A DNA stretch of 40,423 bases from Mansonella perstans (GCA_037074765.1 JBAMDO010000324.1:1-40423); one strand, 5' to 3'; counted from the stretch's first letter, positions 24,071 to 36,732 are shown. The notes: generated by a model from the sequence alone, not told the origin. Numbers and translations are program-made.

Positions 24071-26209
24071 TTTTAGAAACAAAGAAACGGTCATTTTATA
24101 AGTTTGAACAGGTCAGCGCACACTTGCTTTATATTTTTAAAGTGCAATAGAAGATAAAGTTTGAAATTATAAGTAAAGAAGTTCCACTCACGAAAAAAAC
24201 TTTTATTGTTATTGAAAATTTACTTCCATTTCTTCTCTTTATTTTATGAACTGAATGAGGTCTTTAACTCAGAGAAACATTGCTGGTATTTGCTTTTCCA
24301 AGAATTTGAGTAAGTAAATTTTGTGAAAATCTTTTGAAGCAATAAATTAAATAAACAATTGGAGTTTTATAGAAATATTCTAAAAATGGAATGAAATCAA
24401 AAGAGTGGTGATTATTTCAAAGAAACTGCAATTACTATTTGTTGGAGATGTAGTAAAATGAATTTATCCAGAGCAACTGGCCTAGTTTATCGTCTCTACA
24501 TCATTTAAGCCTTTTTTTGAAAAAAAATTCAACATTTTCTTTTAGTTATAAAAAAAAAAGAAAAAAACTTGCAACTTATTATTTTTCCAGCTCTCTTCCC
24601 CTTATTATCATAAAGAATATGACAATAGGAATTGAATTGAAAGAATTTGAATTAAATAAAACTTTTATCAATGATAATAATACTTTAACACTATTCATTA
24701 ACCAGATGCAAAACTGCAACATTTGCACTAATTTTTAATATGTTTGTTCCAAATTTTAATATGTTTGTTCCAATAATTTTTATTTTCTTGATTTCTAGTT
24801 TTAACTTACTTTTAGAACCACTCATCCTTGCAGTTAAAATTTTCTTATTTTTGTTTTTAATTTGGTTTGACTTAAACCAATTGATACGGAAATTTCAACA
24901 GAATAAGTATTTCTGGATGAGATCCTTAAAGCAGAGGCGGATGAAATTTTTAAAACAGAAAAAGTTTCTCGGACCTTACTTGACATTTTTTGCAATAATC
25001 AATACTTCTCGACCAGTTGGGAGTATACTTTTACATAACTCCGATAAAAAGGGAAAAAAATGATTAAAATACCTGCGGGAAATATTGCAGATGAAACTCG
25101 ACTAAATTAAAGATTTGTTTTTTTTTTCGTCTAAATTCTATAAATAATTTTGAAAAAAACTGCGAGTAATATATAGATAGAACGCTTTTTATTGTATTCC
25201 TTTGATTTCTTCCGTTTTTCTGTTTTTTTAGATTCAAAAACAGCATCGAATATATATCCTATCAATTGACTGTGCGCTTCAATACTTCAGGGAAATATCT
25301 GCTGCATAGTTTTTGACTTCTCCCTTTTGGATTAAAATTGAAATTGCATGGAAATTTTTTTAATAGAAATTGCTAATTGAGATTTTTAACTGAACAAATA
25401 ACTGTACTGTTTAATAAATAAGTAAAGATTTTTAAAAAATGACAAGTATAAAACGTAAAAATGAAGTAAAAAGATCAATTTTATAACTTTTCCCTCTTTT
25501 TAAATAAATTTTATTTAAAGAATAAAGATGCTAGTAAGAAAGCAAAGGCTGAAAGTGATTTGAAATACAAAAGTTTCAAAAAGGAAAGGAGGGGTCTGAA
25601 TTTTTGAAATGAAATTGAAACGAGGTGAAGGGTTTCTACTTAATTAATATTACCGGCAAAATAAGTTTATAAATTTGCAAAGATTTTTCATGTTTTTCTC
25701 AGATTGCATCATTTCATAATTTGATGAAGTAATTGTGTTTAGGAAATAATTTATCATCTCAATTCTTTTACATATAAATATTTTAAATTATGTTTTAAAA
25801 ATTTTTTTTTCTATTATTCCTTCTTCTAAAACTATTCGCTGGATAATATGCCTTATTTACTTACATTATAACTTTTTTTGATATTTTCTTGAAATAAATT
25901 TTAGAAATGCATCATTTGTTAGCTAATACATTTGCTGATAAGTGAAGAAATAAATGAGTTTATAGGATTTGTAGGAACATTCCCATTAGACAGAAAATAA
26001 AATAGAAGATGGAAATCTCTCACAAGGTACATGTATGTTTCACGAACTTGTTCATATTTCATTTCAAACAATACCTATGTTACTAAATTTTATTGTATCG
26101 TTTGAGCATGTTTTAACTTGTAAACAGGAAAGATGGAGAAGCGTTTTTTTACAGCAATCGATAAAATAATTGCAGAAATTTAGCGAAAATTTTACTTTTC
26201 ATTTTTTTC

Positions 26210-26211
26210 AG
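26210..26211 (+). promoter_or_regulatory. Candidate leader splice acceptor for Nudix gene
   Basis: TTTCATTTTTTTCAG is a strong nematode acceptor ending 29 bases before the chosen ATG at 26241. With no earlier exon visible it may be the trans-splice site. The leader then contains a 6-codon upstream ORF, ATG 26234 to TAA 26252-26254, overlapping the main start in another frame. Confidence 0.45.
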
Positions 26212-26240
26212 ATTTATTGCAGTATTATCAAAAATGATAA

Positions 26241-26746
26241 ATGATTGTAGCTAATGTAAGTGCAGATAACAATGATCAAACTACTGGCCACTCTAGTCAA
26301 TCTATTGATATGGAATTCGGAAGTAAGTCCATATTTCTCCCTCTCTTTCCGTTTGTTTGATATTTCTAGAGTTGTGATAATTTTTAATGCGACCACCGTA
26401 TGATGATTATAGCAATTGTAAGAATGAAATTTAGAAGAAAGCGAAATTTTTGAAAAAAAGCTGAAAAAAATGGAATTAAAACGGAAAACGAAATTTTATT
26501 CCAAGTTTTAAATTGTCTTTAAAAAATTCGGCATTTTTTTTTATTTTTAAGAATTAAAGCCTGGCTTTTGTTTTGCATAAATGATATTTCTAGTATTACA
26601 TATCATTCAGAATTCTAGTAATTCATTTTAAATAATGCCACTTTATGTAGAAGGTGAACTTGTTATAAAATGACGTTGGCTGCTTTGTATGGTTATTTGC
26701 AGATTCTGATGTAAATTTTATTCCGATTCCAGTATTTAGTTACTCA
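26241..26746 (+). CDS. NUDT18: Nudix gene N-terminal exons (provisional)
   Basis: Exon 26241-26322 ends GGAA|GTAAGT (phase 1). Exon 26703-26746 follows TTTGCAG, adds 14 codons and ends TCA|GTAACT in phase 0, which fits AAT at 27019. Alternatives remain. The 26241-26322 exon could join directly to CA at 27026 after TATAG, or a GTAAGT at 26256 could cut exon 1 to five codons. The encoded start is polar and unconserved. Confidence 0.55.
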
Positions 26747-29700
26747 GTAACTCTTGTTTTAGCAATTTATTAAATGAAAAGTGAGGAATTTGTTTAAAAA
26801 TGAGTAAATTTTTCATGCTTAGCAGTAAAATATGTGCATTTCAGCATTTGTTTTCTTTTATTATTTTCTATTTCATCTTAAAAACTCAAATTTGCATAAT
26901 TTATTTTGGAAAACTAATTAATAAGCAATGAGTAATGCTGAAATTTAACTCAAATTTGCATCATTGATTTGCGAATAAAAAATTCTTTTCCGAATGTGGT
27001 AAAATTTGTTGTGGCGAGAATATAGCATACGTCACGGTCGGTGTAATTTTTCGTGAAGGCAACAATGGTAATTTGGAGTTGTTACTTACGCAAGAGGCGA
27101 AACGTCGATGTTTGGGAAAGTTTGTATTATATTTTGCTAATACGTTTTTTTGATGTAGCGGAATTTAATACAGATTGTAAGGACACTTTTTTCTTTTTTA
27201 CTTTTGGAATTGCAAAATTGAGTTTTGAAAATGTTGTCAAAAAGTAAAGTTTTTAGCCGCTGATACTTGCTGAGTTACTTTTATGCGTAGAGTTAGAGAT
27301 AAGTTTCTAGGACAAATATTAATAGATAAGTTGTATTTGGAAGGCTTTTATCACAGTAACACTTAACAGAAAAAATTTTGCTAATATTTACATTTCCAAA
27401 ATTTAAAATTGGAAAAAGGACGAGAATTGACTTTTTCATTTAATTTACCAAAATAACATTGAGAATAGTGCATGGGTGAAATGTGGATGGGTAATCTCAC
27501 TGATATTTGGAAATTTATGAATTTAGACAGAAGAAGTTTAAAAAAATTGGTTATGTGTAGGCGATTTATTTAAGAGTTCCATGACTACTTGGTTAGAAGA
27601 TAAGTGTTTAGGACAAGTAGTAACCAGTGGATCAAGTAGGTATATTTGGAACGTTTTTTTACCAAAAATTAACATCGGGATTAGTGGCTGGGGAAATATG
27701 GGTAATCTCAAATGATATTTGGGAATTTAAAAATTTTTATGTCAGGTTGTATATACATACATTTATCATTATTAAAAATTTTAATTTAAAAAATATTTCA
27801 GTTGTTTTTGAAAAAATAGTTACACTCATTTTAGACATATTTTAATCATCATTTTATACATCCTTAATATTTCAGGAGTGCAATGTTGAGATTTAAAAAT
27901 TTCAATTTCATTATTTCAGATGGTATGTCCCAGCTGGACGCGTTGAGCCGGGTGAAACACTAGTGGTTGCTATAAATTTATTTGTTTTTTTTTTTTTTAC
28001 ATTGTTATGTTAAGAATATTAATTGAAATGTAAGATAGATAATTGGAAATTTGGGCATTAATTAATGTTAATTAAAATATAAAAGATAAAGAATCGGAAA
28101 TCTCAAAACATTTTTTTCTTGCAGGCATATATAAAGATTTCTTCATAGTTGAAATTGGTTTCAAAATATAGTGATTTTTCTTGAAGTTTTCAGTTGAAAA
28201 ATTAAAGTTTCAGTAGATTTTGCAACCCTGATTGGCTTGATTGACATTTAAAAAGGTGGAAATGAATTTTTCAAAATATTTCAATCTTTCTTGAAAACAA
28301 AACGAATAAAAAATTAAATCTTTAAGAAATTTTTGATAAAATTAATTTATTTGTATATTTGTCAAATTATTTCTGAACACTTCTCATTAATTAATTGATT
28401 AATTAACAATGACAGTTTCCTCTTATTTTGGATTTTTTTTTGCATAAATAATCAGTATGCGTTTTGGGATATGATTTAATGGTAAAGTAAATGAAACTTG
28501 CATAATTATTTTTAGGAAGGTGTTATTCGTGAGGTTTTCGAGGAGACCGGTTACAAATGTGAGCCAGAAGAATTACTGAGTGTAGAAGTACAAGGCTCTG
28601 GTTGGTATCGATTTTCATTTTATTGCAAAATCATTGGTTAGTTATTGCATAATTAAATTTTTGTTTCTTTTTTCTTTTTATTTTTGAAAATCGATTTTTT
28701 GAGGAACAAACTTTACTTTACTTATTCCGTGAAAGTTTTTTTTTCGTTACAGATGATTAAAATTAGGCATTGTCAAGTATTACTTTTGAATTTTTTCAAT
28801 ATTTTAGGTGGCGAACGTAAAGTAATCGCTGATGCTGAATCATTGGGCGCTAACTGGTTTCCAGTAGATGAAATTAAATCGCGAAAGGTAGATTTAAGGT
28901 ATGTTATATTTAGTTTTCATTACAATTGAACTCACATTTATATCTTGGAAAAAAATTATTCCAGTTTAATTAAATCCATTTCATTGTTCATTTTTCAAAT
29001 AAGCTATGACAAATTGATAAATTAATTGAGTTCGTTTTGAAACCATTTATTTAATGAAACGAATTAATTAAATTACAAAATGATTTTTGTTTTTTAGGGC
29101 GTCAGATTTTCTACAAATTGTTGAAGAAGCAGAAATGTATCGAAAAAAACGCAACCAACTTGAAAATAAATTATCACGATTTCTACCAGTTCCAGTTTCA
29201 GTCGACGGTTTATTCATCGAATTTGCAATTCTGCGAACAGTTAAGTAAGTTAAAGGAAGAAGGAATTTTTTCTTTGAAATCTTAAGCCCAAAAATTTTTT
29301 GATTTACTTTTTAATTTGTGTCTTTTGATTTCTTTTTTGGCATCATTTTTTAATTTATCAGTTTCTTTGCTCGACTTTTACTCACTTGTCAGGTTAGTTT
29401 TTCTGCTTTTTGCACCTGTTGTTTTTGCACCTGTTTCTGCACCTGTTGAATTTCAATCAAAAGTTTATTTTTCCAGCCAGAATACTGAAATTTTGGTTCG
29501 CAGAAATATTGCAAATGATGAAGCACTTCTTGCAACGGTACAAAGTGCTTTTCCATCGGTGAAATTTGATTTTCACCATTTCTTTCCAATGGTTGTTTTA
29601 AAATGTTTTCAGGTATTTTTCAGTTTTTTAAAAAGGAAAAAAAAGAATTTACATTATGATGAACCCGTTCTTAAATTAAAAAAATAATAGGTTCCTTAAA

Positions 29701-32700
29701 AAAATTAACATTTTTGAAAAGTTTGGATCGTAAATAAACATTGGTAACTTAATTATTTAATTGAAACAAGATCAACTAACTGGTCATTTAATGGTATGCA
29801 ATCTTAATTTTCCATTAAAGTTTTGTCGAGAAGTTTGAAATGCTTTAAGTATTACCGCAAAGTTTCGCCTATTGTTTTTTTTTTGTGCTTTTTTTTGTTT
29901 TTTCTTTTGAAATGACCAGAAAGTCTTTAATTTGAATGCAAATAAGAAAGTTATATAAAGAAAATAATTTAAGCGGAGGAGAAAGCGTTATGAGAAAGAA
30001 TAGAAAGTTAAAAATTTGAAAAATTATTCATTGAATTAATTTATTTCGATAAATTTTATTCTTTATTACCCAAAAATGATAAGTTATCGAGATAGACATT
30101 TCATTCTGCTGCAAGCCATCTCTAAAGTAAGCAAGGAAAAGTAATAGAACAATTGAAATATTATTTGAATGTTCCGTTCAAATTTGGACGTAGAAAAGAA
30201 TGAATGGTCGGTTTTTACTTTAGAATATCAATTTGGTTTTGAGGAGGAAAAGGAATTTTGTCATCGTTGCTTTTTCCAGTAAAATTTGTTTCTGTTTTTT
30301 ATTTCAATTTATTCGTAATTAATTGCGGAATAATTATTTAAGACTTTCTTCATTTTTGCTTAATTGTTTCCATTTCTTTTTTGTTAATAAATAACAGAAA
30401 TTGAAATTCGAAAATTTAATTTGCTGAAGTAGGAAATCGAATTAATTATGATAATATGATATGTATATGTGTCTGAGTGTGTTTGTGTTTGTATGATCAG
30501 AATTGATCCTTATCAATTGATCTTTTTCTTGGTTTCGTAACCTATCATTAATCAATTTGATTAAGATTCTCAAGGAAGGGAGAGGAAAAGATAATCATCA
30601 TTTCATTGAAATTTAACAGTTATATAATAATGGTGGTGATGATGATGATAATAATTTATAAATAGTACAGGGGTTGAAGGTTCATTTCAAAGTTTAAAGA
30701 ATTTCCCTGATTATATATGACATGCAGTTTTTTACTTCATATAAATTTAGAAATTTACATAAGTTTTTTGATGATTTATAAATTCGCGTGTTGGATGTAT
30801 TAAATGAGAGATGAATTGAAACTTCGACAGTCTGTGAAAATTAATAATTTAAGTTGACTTGAATGCATTTTTGATAATCAATATGCAATGAATTGTGTAA
30901 CAAAAAGAAGATACATAAGGTTACGCAAGAATAATGCGTGGTAATTAAAAGGGCTAATTAATTACTTCAAATATGACATTTTCTCCGCTTTTCTCATTAC
31001 TTTTACTTTAATATATGCACGCATATGTATGTGTGCGTGCGTGTAACTATGTACGTGACATGCCTACTAAATATTTGTTGTTACCTGATTTATTCGACAG
31101 ATAGTCTTAAATTGCTGCAATAAATTGTCAAGCTGTGAACTACGCGTAGTTTAATGATGTGGCGGTGGTCTGAACAGCGTAGGACAATTGCTTTCAATTC
31201 TCACATACTTTCATTTTGTAAATCTCCCATCCCCGAATTTTTCAGAAAAAGATTAATCCAAATAAATCATTTCATACAAAAATTTCCCCAAAAACTAGTT
31301 TTTGTTTTTATTTTTTTCTTCGATTTTTTCGATTAATTTGTCTTTTGCAATAATTAGAAAATAAACCTAATCATTATGATAATTATGAAATGGCAACTGT
31401 CATTATCATTATCATTACAATGGCTGGTAAAAAAATTGTGACCAATGATAGTGATCATAGTAATAAATAGTGAGTGATTACAGTAATAAATAAATAATAC
31501 TGAAAAAGATGAGGATCAATAAAATCTGCCTATCAGTTTGGTATTTTTAGGAAAAAATTCAATAGATGAATCAAATTTTATTTCATTTGCTTTTTTTAAA
31601 CGCTTAACAAACGCATACACACATTTGAAATTAATACATAAATATACTTTAATTACTGAAATATTTAACGAGTTTTCGATAACTTATTCTGAGATTTACT
31701 TTAACTTGAACGCTGTATGAAAATCCTTGGAATTCATAATTTCGTTTAATTCAAATTCAAGTAGCATTTTCAGAGATTTTACATTTTCTACATAAATGAT
31801 ATGCCGTTGTCTGGTGTTACTTCTCTAAAATCTGTGTGATCTATTTTGTGAGTGACTTTAGAGTCGTAAAGTGTACCTATTTAATAATTATCATAAAAGG
31901 TATTTACATGTAATAGTTAGCTTTATTGTTGCGCATGTTTATAAGAGGAAAAGTGAAAGGTTAGATTTAAATTTTTACTCCTATCTCTACTCATTTGCTA
32001 AAATTTTAATTAAATTATAAAATTATTGTGCCATAAAATCCACCAATAATGTTTTTTATTGAGCTAATTTAATCATATTATAAAATTTAATAATGATCTC
32101 TTATCCGCTCAGCTAAATTTCACTGCTAATTTGCTGTTAATTGTCAATTGCATTTATATTAAATGAATGGATAGAATTTTGTAGATTAGAAGTATATTAA
32201 TAAAAAATATATCAAATTAGAAGTGTATTAATAATAATTAATTCATACTTATCAATTCAAACACATTATAAATTATATATTTTATATACGTATAGATATA
32301 TAATACACGAATCACATATAATTTTAGGAAAGTAATATTTTGCATTTTTTTTTTAAGCAAAAAAATAACCAGGCAATAATTTCCATTTCTCGACAAATTC
32401 ATCAATTTTTTTAATTAGTCAAAAAGAACAAAATGATTTCATTAGAGTAATTGAGAAAAAACTGATTTCATTTTTTCTTTTCAATACGAAAGGAAAAAAA
32501 ATTGTCAGTATTTAATAAGTTGTTTTGTTCTCTTCTTTTACTTTTTATACTTGAAATGAATTGAAATTAAATAACCTTTGTACGATTTTGGAAGAAAAAA
32601 AAAAAAAACAAATTTGTTTTTAATGCATTTTACGTGGTGTGTAGAAAAAGTGATGAAAAGGGAAAGTAAAGCTTCGTTACCTAAATTCATTCACCTATCC

Positions 32701-35700
32701 ATCCATTCAAATATCTGTCATTCAGGTTTATTCCACCTGCTTCTTCTTTCTCTTCATTTGTCGTTCAGTCTATGCATTCCATTAATAAATTATATTTAGA
32801 ATGAAAAAAGATTGTGTGAATGAATATTGGCTTGGCTGTATTCTAGTAAAAAAAGACATACTTTATATTTAAATTCATACTTCTTTTTACATTTCATACT
32901 AATTTTATATATTGATTTTATTATTTACATTCTTACTTATATTTACATTTATATATTGATACTTTTTCTTATTTTTCATCTACATTCTATACTATTTATA
33001 TAAATATATAATAAAAGAAAATATAATAAAAGTATATATATATATTGTATTCGTACTTATATACTAACTTTTTATATAAATATAAAATACATATATAAAT
33101 ATAAAAACAATACAAATAAATATTAATATTTGTGTGTATGTTTTTACCTCCATTATATTTATTTTATATCTGTATTACATTTATTGTTTTTAGTAATGGT
33201 GATTTCTGTACATCAGTATTTATATTAATATTTGTGCTTGCATTATTTTATGAGCAGTAGTTTCTGTATCATATTTATATTTGTGCGATAGTATTTATAT
33301 TGTATTTGTACTTATATATTAATATTTATATTTAAATTTACACTAACATTTATATTCATATTTGTTTATTAATATTTACATTTATATTTTAAAATATGTT
33401 GTATTACATATTTATTATATTCATATGCTGCACTAATAATTTTGTTCTTAGGTTCTCAAAATTTTGTTCTAATTTTTTATAATTTTGTTCTGAGATGCTT
33501 TCTCTGATTCTGTCACCTTTTTTAAATTAATCTTCATTATTTCTGATCAGCTCTATTAACTTTTTCATTTTTATGCATACCTTTCCATTCCTTCAACTTT
33601 TTTGTCACCGTATCATTCTGTCATCGCCACTCAATACTAATATTTTTGACTTTTCTTTTTTCTCGTAACATCTTTATGAATAGAAAAAAATTTTGCAAGC
33701 AATAAATAAGTGGAAAGCAATTAATTAAATCGTTAATTGTACAATTAATTATAAAAATTTGATTGTCTTAAAAGCTAACTTATCATGAACACTAATTTAA
33801 TGAATTATTATGGATAGAAGAGAGTAAAAAAATTGCAATATATATTGCTATTATACCTGCAGTAAAAAAAAATAAAAAAAAGAAAGAAATAATAATAATA
33901 ATCATAATAATAAATAATGATCATATTAACAAGTACTAACAATATAAATAATGTGATAATAATTTATCAAACATTCGATATATCACACATATCAACGATT
34001 AATTTAATTAACCGTTAATGAGATTATAAGATAATGATTTCTTCTTGTCATCAACTATTCCAATTATTTCATTTTATTTGTATGAACAAAAAATTGCAAT
34101 CCAACTATTGGATTTCAATACATTACAATAAATAATTATATATGTTTAATGAAATTAGTAATTAAATTTACATAAATAAATAATTAAGAAATGATTTAAT
34201 TTCAATTTCAATAACAATTTCCATTTTACTTTTTCTTCATATCTAATAGTATTGATATCTGTTCCAAATAAATAATATCCCTCCAAATAAACAATCAAAT
34301 TTAAATTGTCACATTCTATTTTTCTGTTATTTGTAAGAGCTAACTGAAAAAGCACAATGCCAATTTATCATCTATTCCGCCAATTTCCCTTTCCTCTCGT
34401 TCTCTCTCTTTCAATCTTTTGTTTTCCTCTCTTCCTCCTACTCTTTCCCTTCTTTCTCTCTCCCTCTCTTTCCATCTTCTATTTTCTTCTTTTTCTTTTT
34501 AAATTTTAAAATGAAAAAGAACAGCTTTCTTGTTTCATTCGCCTTAATAGCTATACTTCATCATCGCCGAGCTTCAATTTCAATGTTTTTGTACATGCGA
34601 AAAAGGCGACAATATTCCATTGCAGAGACAATGATTTCCTTTCACAAAAAAAAATTTTCCAATGAGAAAGAATAAAATGGATAAAATAAGCCTAAAATTG
34701 GCACTGAAATGTATTTAAAATAGGTAAAATAAATCTGAAATGATTAAAATATATTTGAATTGGATTAAAATTTGACCTAAAATGAAAGATGAAACATACC
34801 TAAAATTGGTGATATTGAAATAATAAATAAATATTTATTTGAAAAATAGTCAAGATATACTTGCAAATGAGTAAAATTTGTCGAAAATAGATTCAAAATA
34901 TTACTACAATGAATTAAATTGAACTGATTAAAGTATATTTTAAATAGGTAAAATATACCTAAAATGGATAAAATATATTAAGGGATGATGATGATGAGTA
35001 GAAATTAGATAAAATTTATTAATCAGTGGTTACTTGCTTGCTTAAATGATTTGTTTGGGGGAAATTTCAAAAAAGAAAAAAGATTTTTAAATGGAATGAA
35101 AAAATCCTTGATTTCTTTCTTGTAATATTTTTCGAAAGTTCGGATCAGTGTTGATAAATCTCAGTATTTAAAGATATACAGAGATAATACAATATACAAA
35201 TGATACTTGTTATGTGATTGTGGAGATTGGTTGAATTATTGCTATGAAAAGGAGATGATGATATTGAGTAAATTTGAAATAATTCTTATCTTTGGGTAAT
35301 TTTGTTGATTTTTCCTGCAAATTTTTTTTATGACCAAAAATGCTCATCTCATTAAAATTGTGTTTTTTTCAAATTAATTTCATCCAAATGAAAAAGAAAA
35401 TTTCGTTTTTTTTTTTCAAATCATTTAGTTAAGTTTTTTGTTCTGAAAATTCATTTATCAAGATTCAAAAAATTCAAACGTACTTGCATATTTAGTTAAC
35501 TTATTTCCGGTGCTGTTGTAAAATGAATGACGATGACTTGTTTACTCAATTATCTAATACATTATTATTTATGCTTGACAAATTTTTGTTCCAACTCCTT
35601 TCATTTTTTATTCATTCCAATTTGTAAATGTTTTTCAAATTCCATATTTTTAAAAGAGGATATTGAAATTTTAAATTAAATTACTTATCAAATTTTGTTT

Positions 35701-36366
35701 CTTTGGAGTGGAAGTAAAGAACAGTAAATGTACCGAGTGTTACTGTAACTCCTTCATACACTTGTTTTCCATGGCAGCGAAATTTTCTTTTTTTCTTCTT
35801 AAAAACTTTCTGGAAAAATTTTACTTTTTATCAAAGTTGCTATTTTTGCCGACTGTGTAAATATCTCTTAGATACAAGTAAAAATTTGACGAGGAAAAAA
35901 ATTTTCCAGATTAATTGGAAGTAAAAATGAATGATTGAATAACAATCACTTTCGCATTACAACACTAAACACAATGCACTAAACAGAATTTAAATTTCAA
36001 AATTTCTACAAAAAGACAAGATAAAATTTCCTTGTATTCAATAGTTTTTTTCTCAAATTTGAATAAAAAAGCAAGTTCAAATTTCTTCTATTTTTCGAAT
36101 ATTTGCAGCAAATTTTGGTGAATGGTCGAAAAGCAATTGAAATGCCAACGGAATTAATTGAAGTTCAATGTCTACCGTCACCAAAGAATGGCACCGAACA
36201 TGGTATTCGAACACGAATTTTATGTAATCTAAAATCAACTATTAATGCATTATCATATGATATAAGATATCCTGATAAGTATCATTGGATTGCGGTGAGC
36301 ATTGCAATCCTTGAACAACTTAATATGGCACCACATCAGTATAGGCCAACAATCAGGATGTTATAA
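26241..36366 (+). CDS. NUDT18: NUDT18-type Nudix hydrolase (ndx-1-like)
   Basis: Nine exons give 341 residues: 26241-26322, 26703-26746, 27019-27119, 27920-27965, 28516-28636, 28808-28898, 29098-29244, 29477-29612 and 36109-36366. All phases match. Human NUDT18 (MTH3) turns 8-oxo-GDP, 8-oxo-dGDP and related oxidised nucleoside diphosphates into monophosphates, keeping them out of RNA and DNA. The Nudix box is perfect at residues 82-104: G82-x5-E88-x7-R96-E97-V98-x-E100-E101-x-G103, with the metal-binding Glu residues present. Family-specific motifs follow: YVPAGRVEPGET, VQGSGWYRFSFYC, ADAESLGANWFP and FLQIVEEAEMYR. A conserved nematode-type tail ends YHWIAV...MAPHQYRPTIRML. Exons 27019 onward are secure. 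Exons 1-2 are less so: the second is supported by aligning PVFSYSNIAYV with PVRLRKNVCYV of the human protein. Odd points are a weak acceptor before 27019 (GGCGAG), a GTTGCT donor at 27966, and a 6.5-kb last intron. Confidence 0.92.
27019..28636 (+). CDS. NUDT18: Nudix gene exons carrying the Nudix fold core
   Basis: Exons 27019-27119, 27920-27965 and 28516-28636 encode the first strands (NIAYVTVGVIFRE, LLLTQEAKRRCLGKW), then YVPAGRVEPGETLV, then EGVIREVFEETGYKCEPEE. The Nudix motif is split by the intron at 27966-28515, after VEPGETLV. Phases 2 and 0 join cleanly. No catalytic residue is missing. Confidence 0.93.
27291..27738 (+). repeat. Diverged duplication in Nudix intron
   Basis: The head GTTAGA-ATAAGT-T-TAGGACAA occurs at about 27291 and 27592. 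The tail TTACCAAAA-TAACAT...GGGTAATCTCA-TGATATTTGG-AATTT occurs at 27444-27527 and 27659-27738. The middle of the first copy is longer. The block lies within the 800-nt intron and does not carry a shared open frame. Confidence 0.65.
28808..29612 (+). CDS. NUDT18: Nudix gene middle exons
   Basis: Exons 28808-28898, 29098-29244 and 29477-29612 have donors GTATGT, GTAAGT and GTATTT and TTTTAG or TTCCAG acceptors. They encode the ADAESLGANWFP motif, the helix FLQIVEEAEMYRKKR, and the start of the C-terminal domain (FIEFAILRTVK, ILVRRNIANDEALL, FHHFFPMVVLKCFQ). These match the family in order and spacing. Confidence 0.92.
32880..33440 (+). repeat. Very A/T-rich degenerate TATTTATATT repeat
   Basis: Short variants of ATTTATATT and TTAATATTTGTG follow one another for about 550 bases, including TATATATA runs. 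This is low-complexity DNA inside the last Nudix intron with no coding signal. Confidence 0.6.
34665..34980 (+). repeat. Degenerate short tandem repeat, TAAAAT phrase
   Basis: Phrases such as GGATAAAATA, AGGTAAAATA, CCTAAAAT and GATTAAAATATA recur every 15-20 bases. The clearest stretch is at the end, AAATAGGTAAAATATACC followed by TAAAATGGATAAAATATA. Copies are drifted and have no uniform unit. Confidence 0.6.
36109..36366 (+). CDS. NUDT18: Nudix gene last exon
   Basis: After an ATTTGCAG acceptor, 85 codons run to TAA. The frame begins QILVNGRKAIEMPTEL and ends HQYRPTIRML, which fits the conserved end of the worm NUDT18-like proteins. Phase 0 agrees with FQ|GTATTT at 29613 despite the 6.5-kb gap. 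Confidence 0.9.
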   Translation, partial: QILVNGRKAIEMPTELIEVQCLPSPKNGTEHGIRTRILCNLKSTINALSYDIRYPDKYHWIAVSIAILEQLNMAPHQYRPTIRML

Positions 36367-36726
36367 TTGGAACGGAGACTAATTAAAATTGTTGTATCGT
36401 TGTGTCTTTTCTTTTATTGTTCTTATCACTGTAAAGACTAATTGAATGCTTTTTTTGTCGCTCTCATGAAAACTTTCTTTATCACTCATAAAAACAGTGA
36501 TAAAAACAATCAAGAAGAAAGTAAAGTGATAAGCTTTCCGTTTTCGCTAATTTTTTACTAATTCACTGATTGAAAGCTTTTATTAACACTCTATCACTGT
36601 GTTATCACCATTATATATTAGACTTTTTTCATTAAATTTTAAAGTTTTCAAAGTAAACGTTCATTCTATTCGTTTTTTTAATCAGTGTTAAATTTAGAAT
36701 GTAAATACGAAGGTTTTGGCTTTAAA

Positions 36727-36732
36727 AATAAA
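36727..36732 (+). terminator. Candidate polyadenylation signal, Nudix gene
   Basis: An AATAAA lies about 360 bases after the Nudix stop codon and is the first canonical hexamer I noticed. Hexamers inside the minisatellite at 36.94 kb onward are less likely to be used. Confidence 0.4.

Larger units (their letters stand above)
23966..26211. other. 3' UTR and intergenic DNA between BLOC1S3 and Nudix gene
   Basis: The stretch is A/T-rich with short poly-T runs. A 107-codon open frame at 24740-25063 has a low-complexity hydrophobic start and a Lys/Arg-rich end. It shows no family motif and is probably chance. No RNA gene or mobile element was recognised. Confidence 0.55.
29613..36108 (+). other. 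Last intron of Nudix gene (6.5 kb)
   Basis: This intron is A/T-rich. It holds a TATTTATATT-type degenerate repeat near 32.88-33.44 kb, a pyrimidine tract near 34.39-34.50 kb and degenerate TAAAAT repeats at 34.66-34.98 kb. No nested gene with a recognisable domain was found on either strand. Confidence 0.6.

Noticed and set aside
24740..25063. 107-codon open frame between BLOC1S3 and the Nudix gene
   Set aside because: It has A/T-driven Phe/Leu/Lys content, no splice context linking it to either gene, and no recognised motif.
16887..26241. Nematode operon joining the three genes
   Set aside because: Gaps of about 2.3-2.5 kb between coding regions are much larger than typical intercistronic spacing. 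Function gives no support either.
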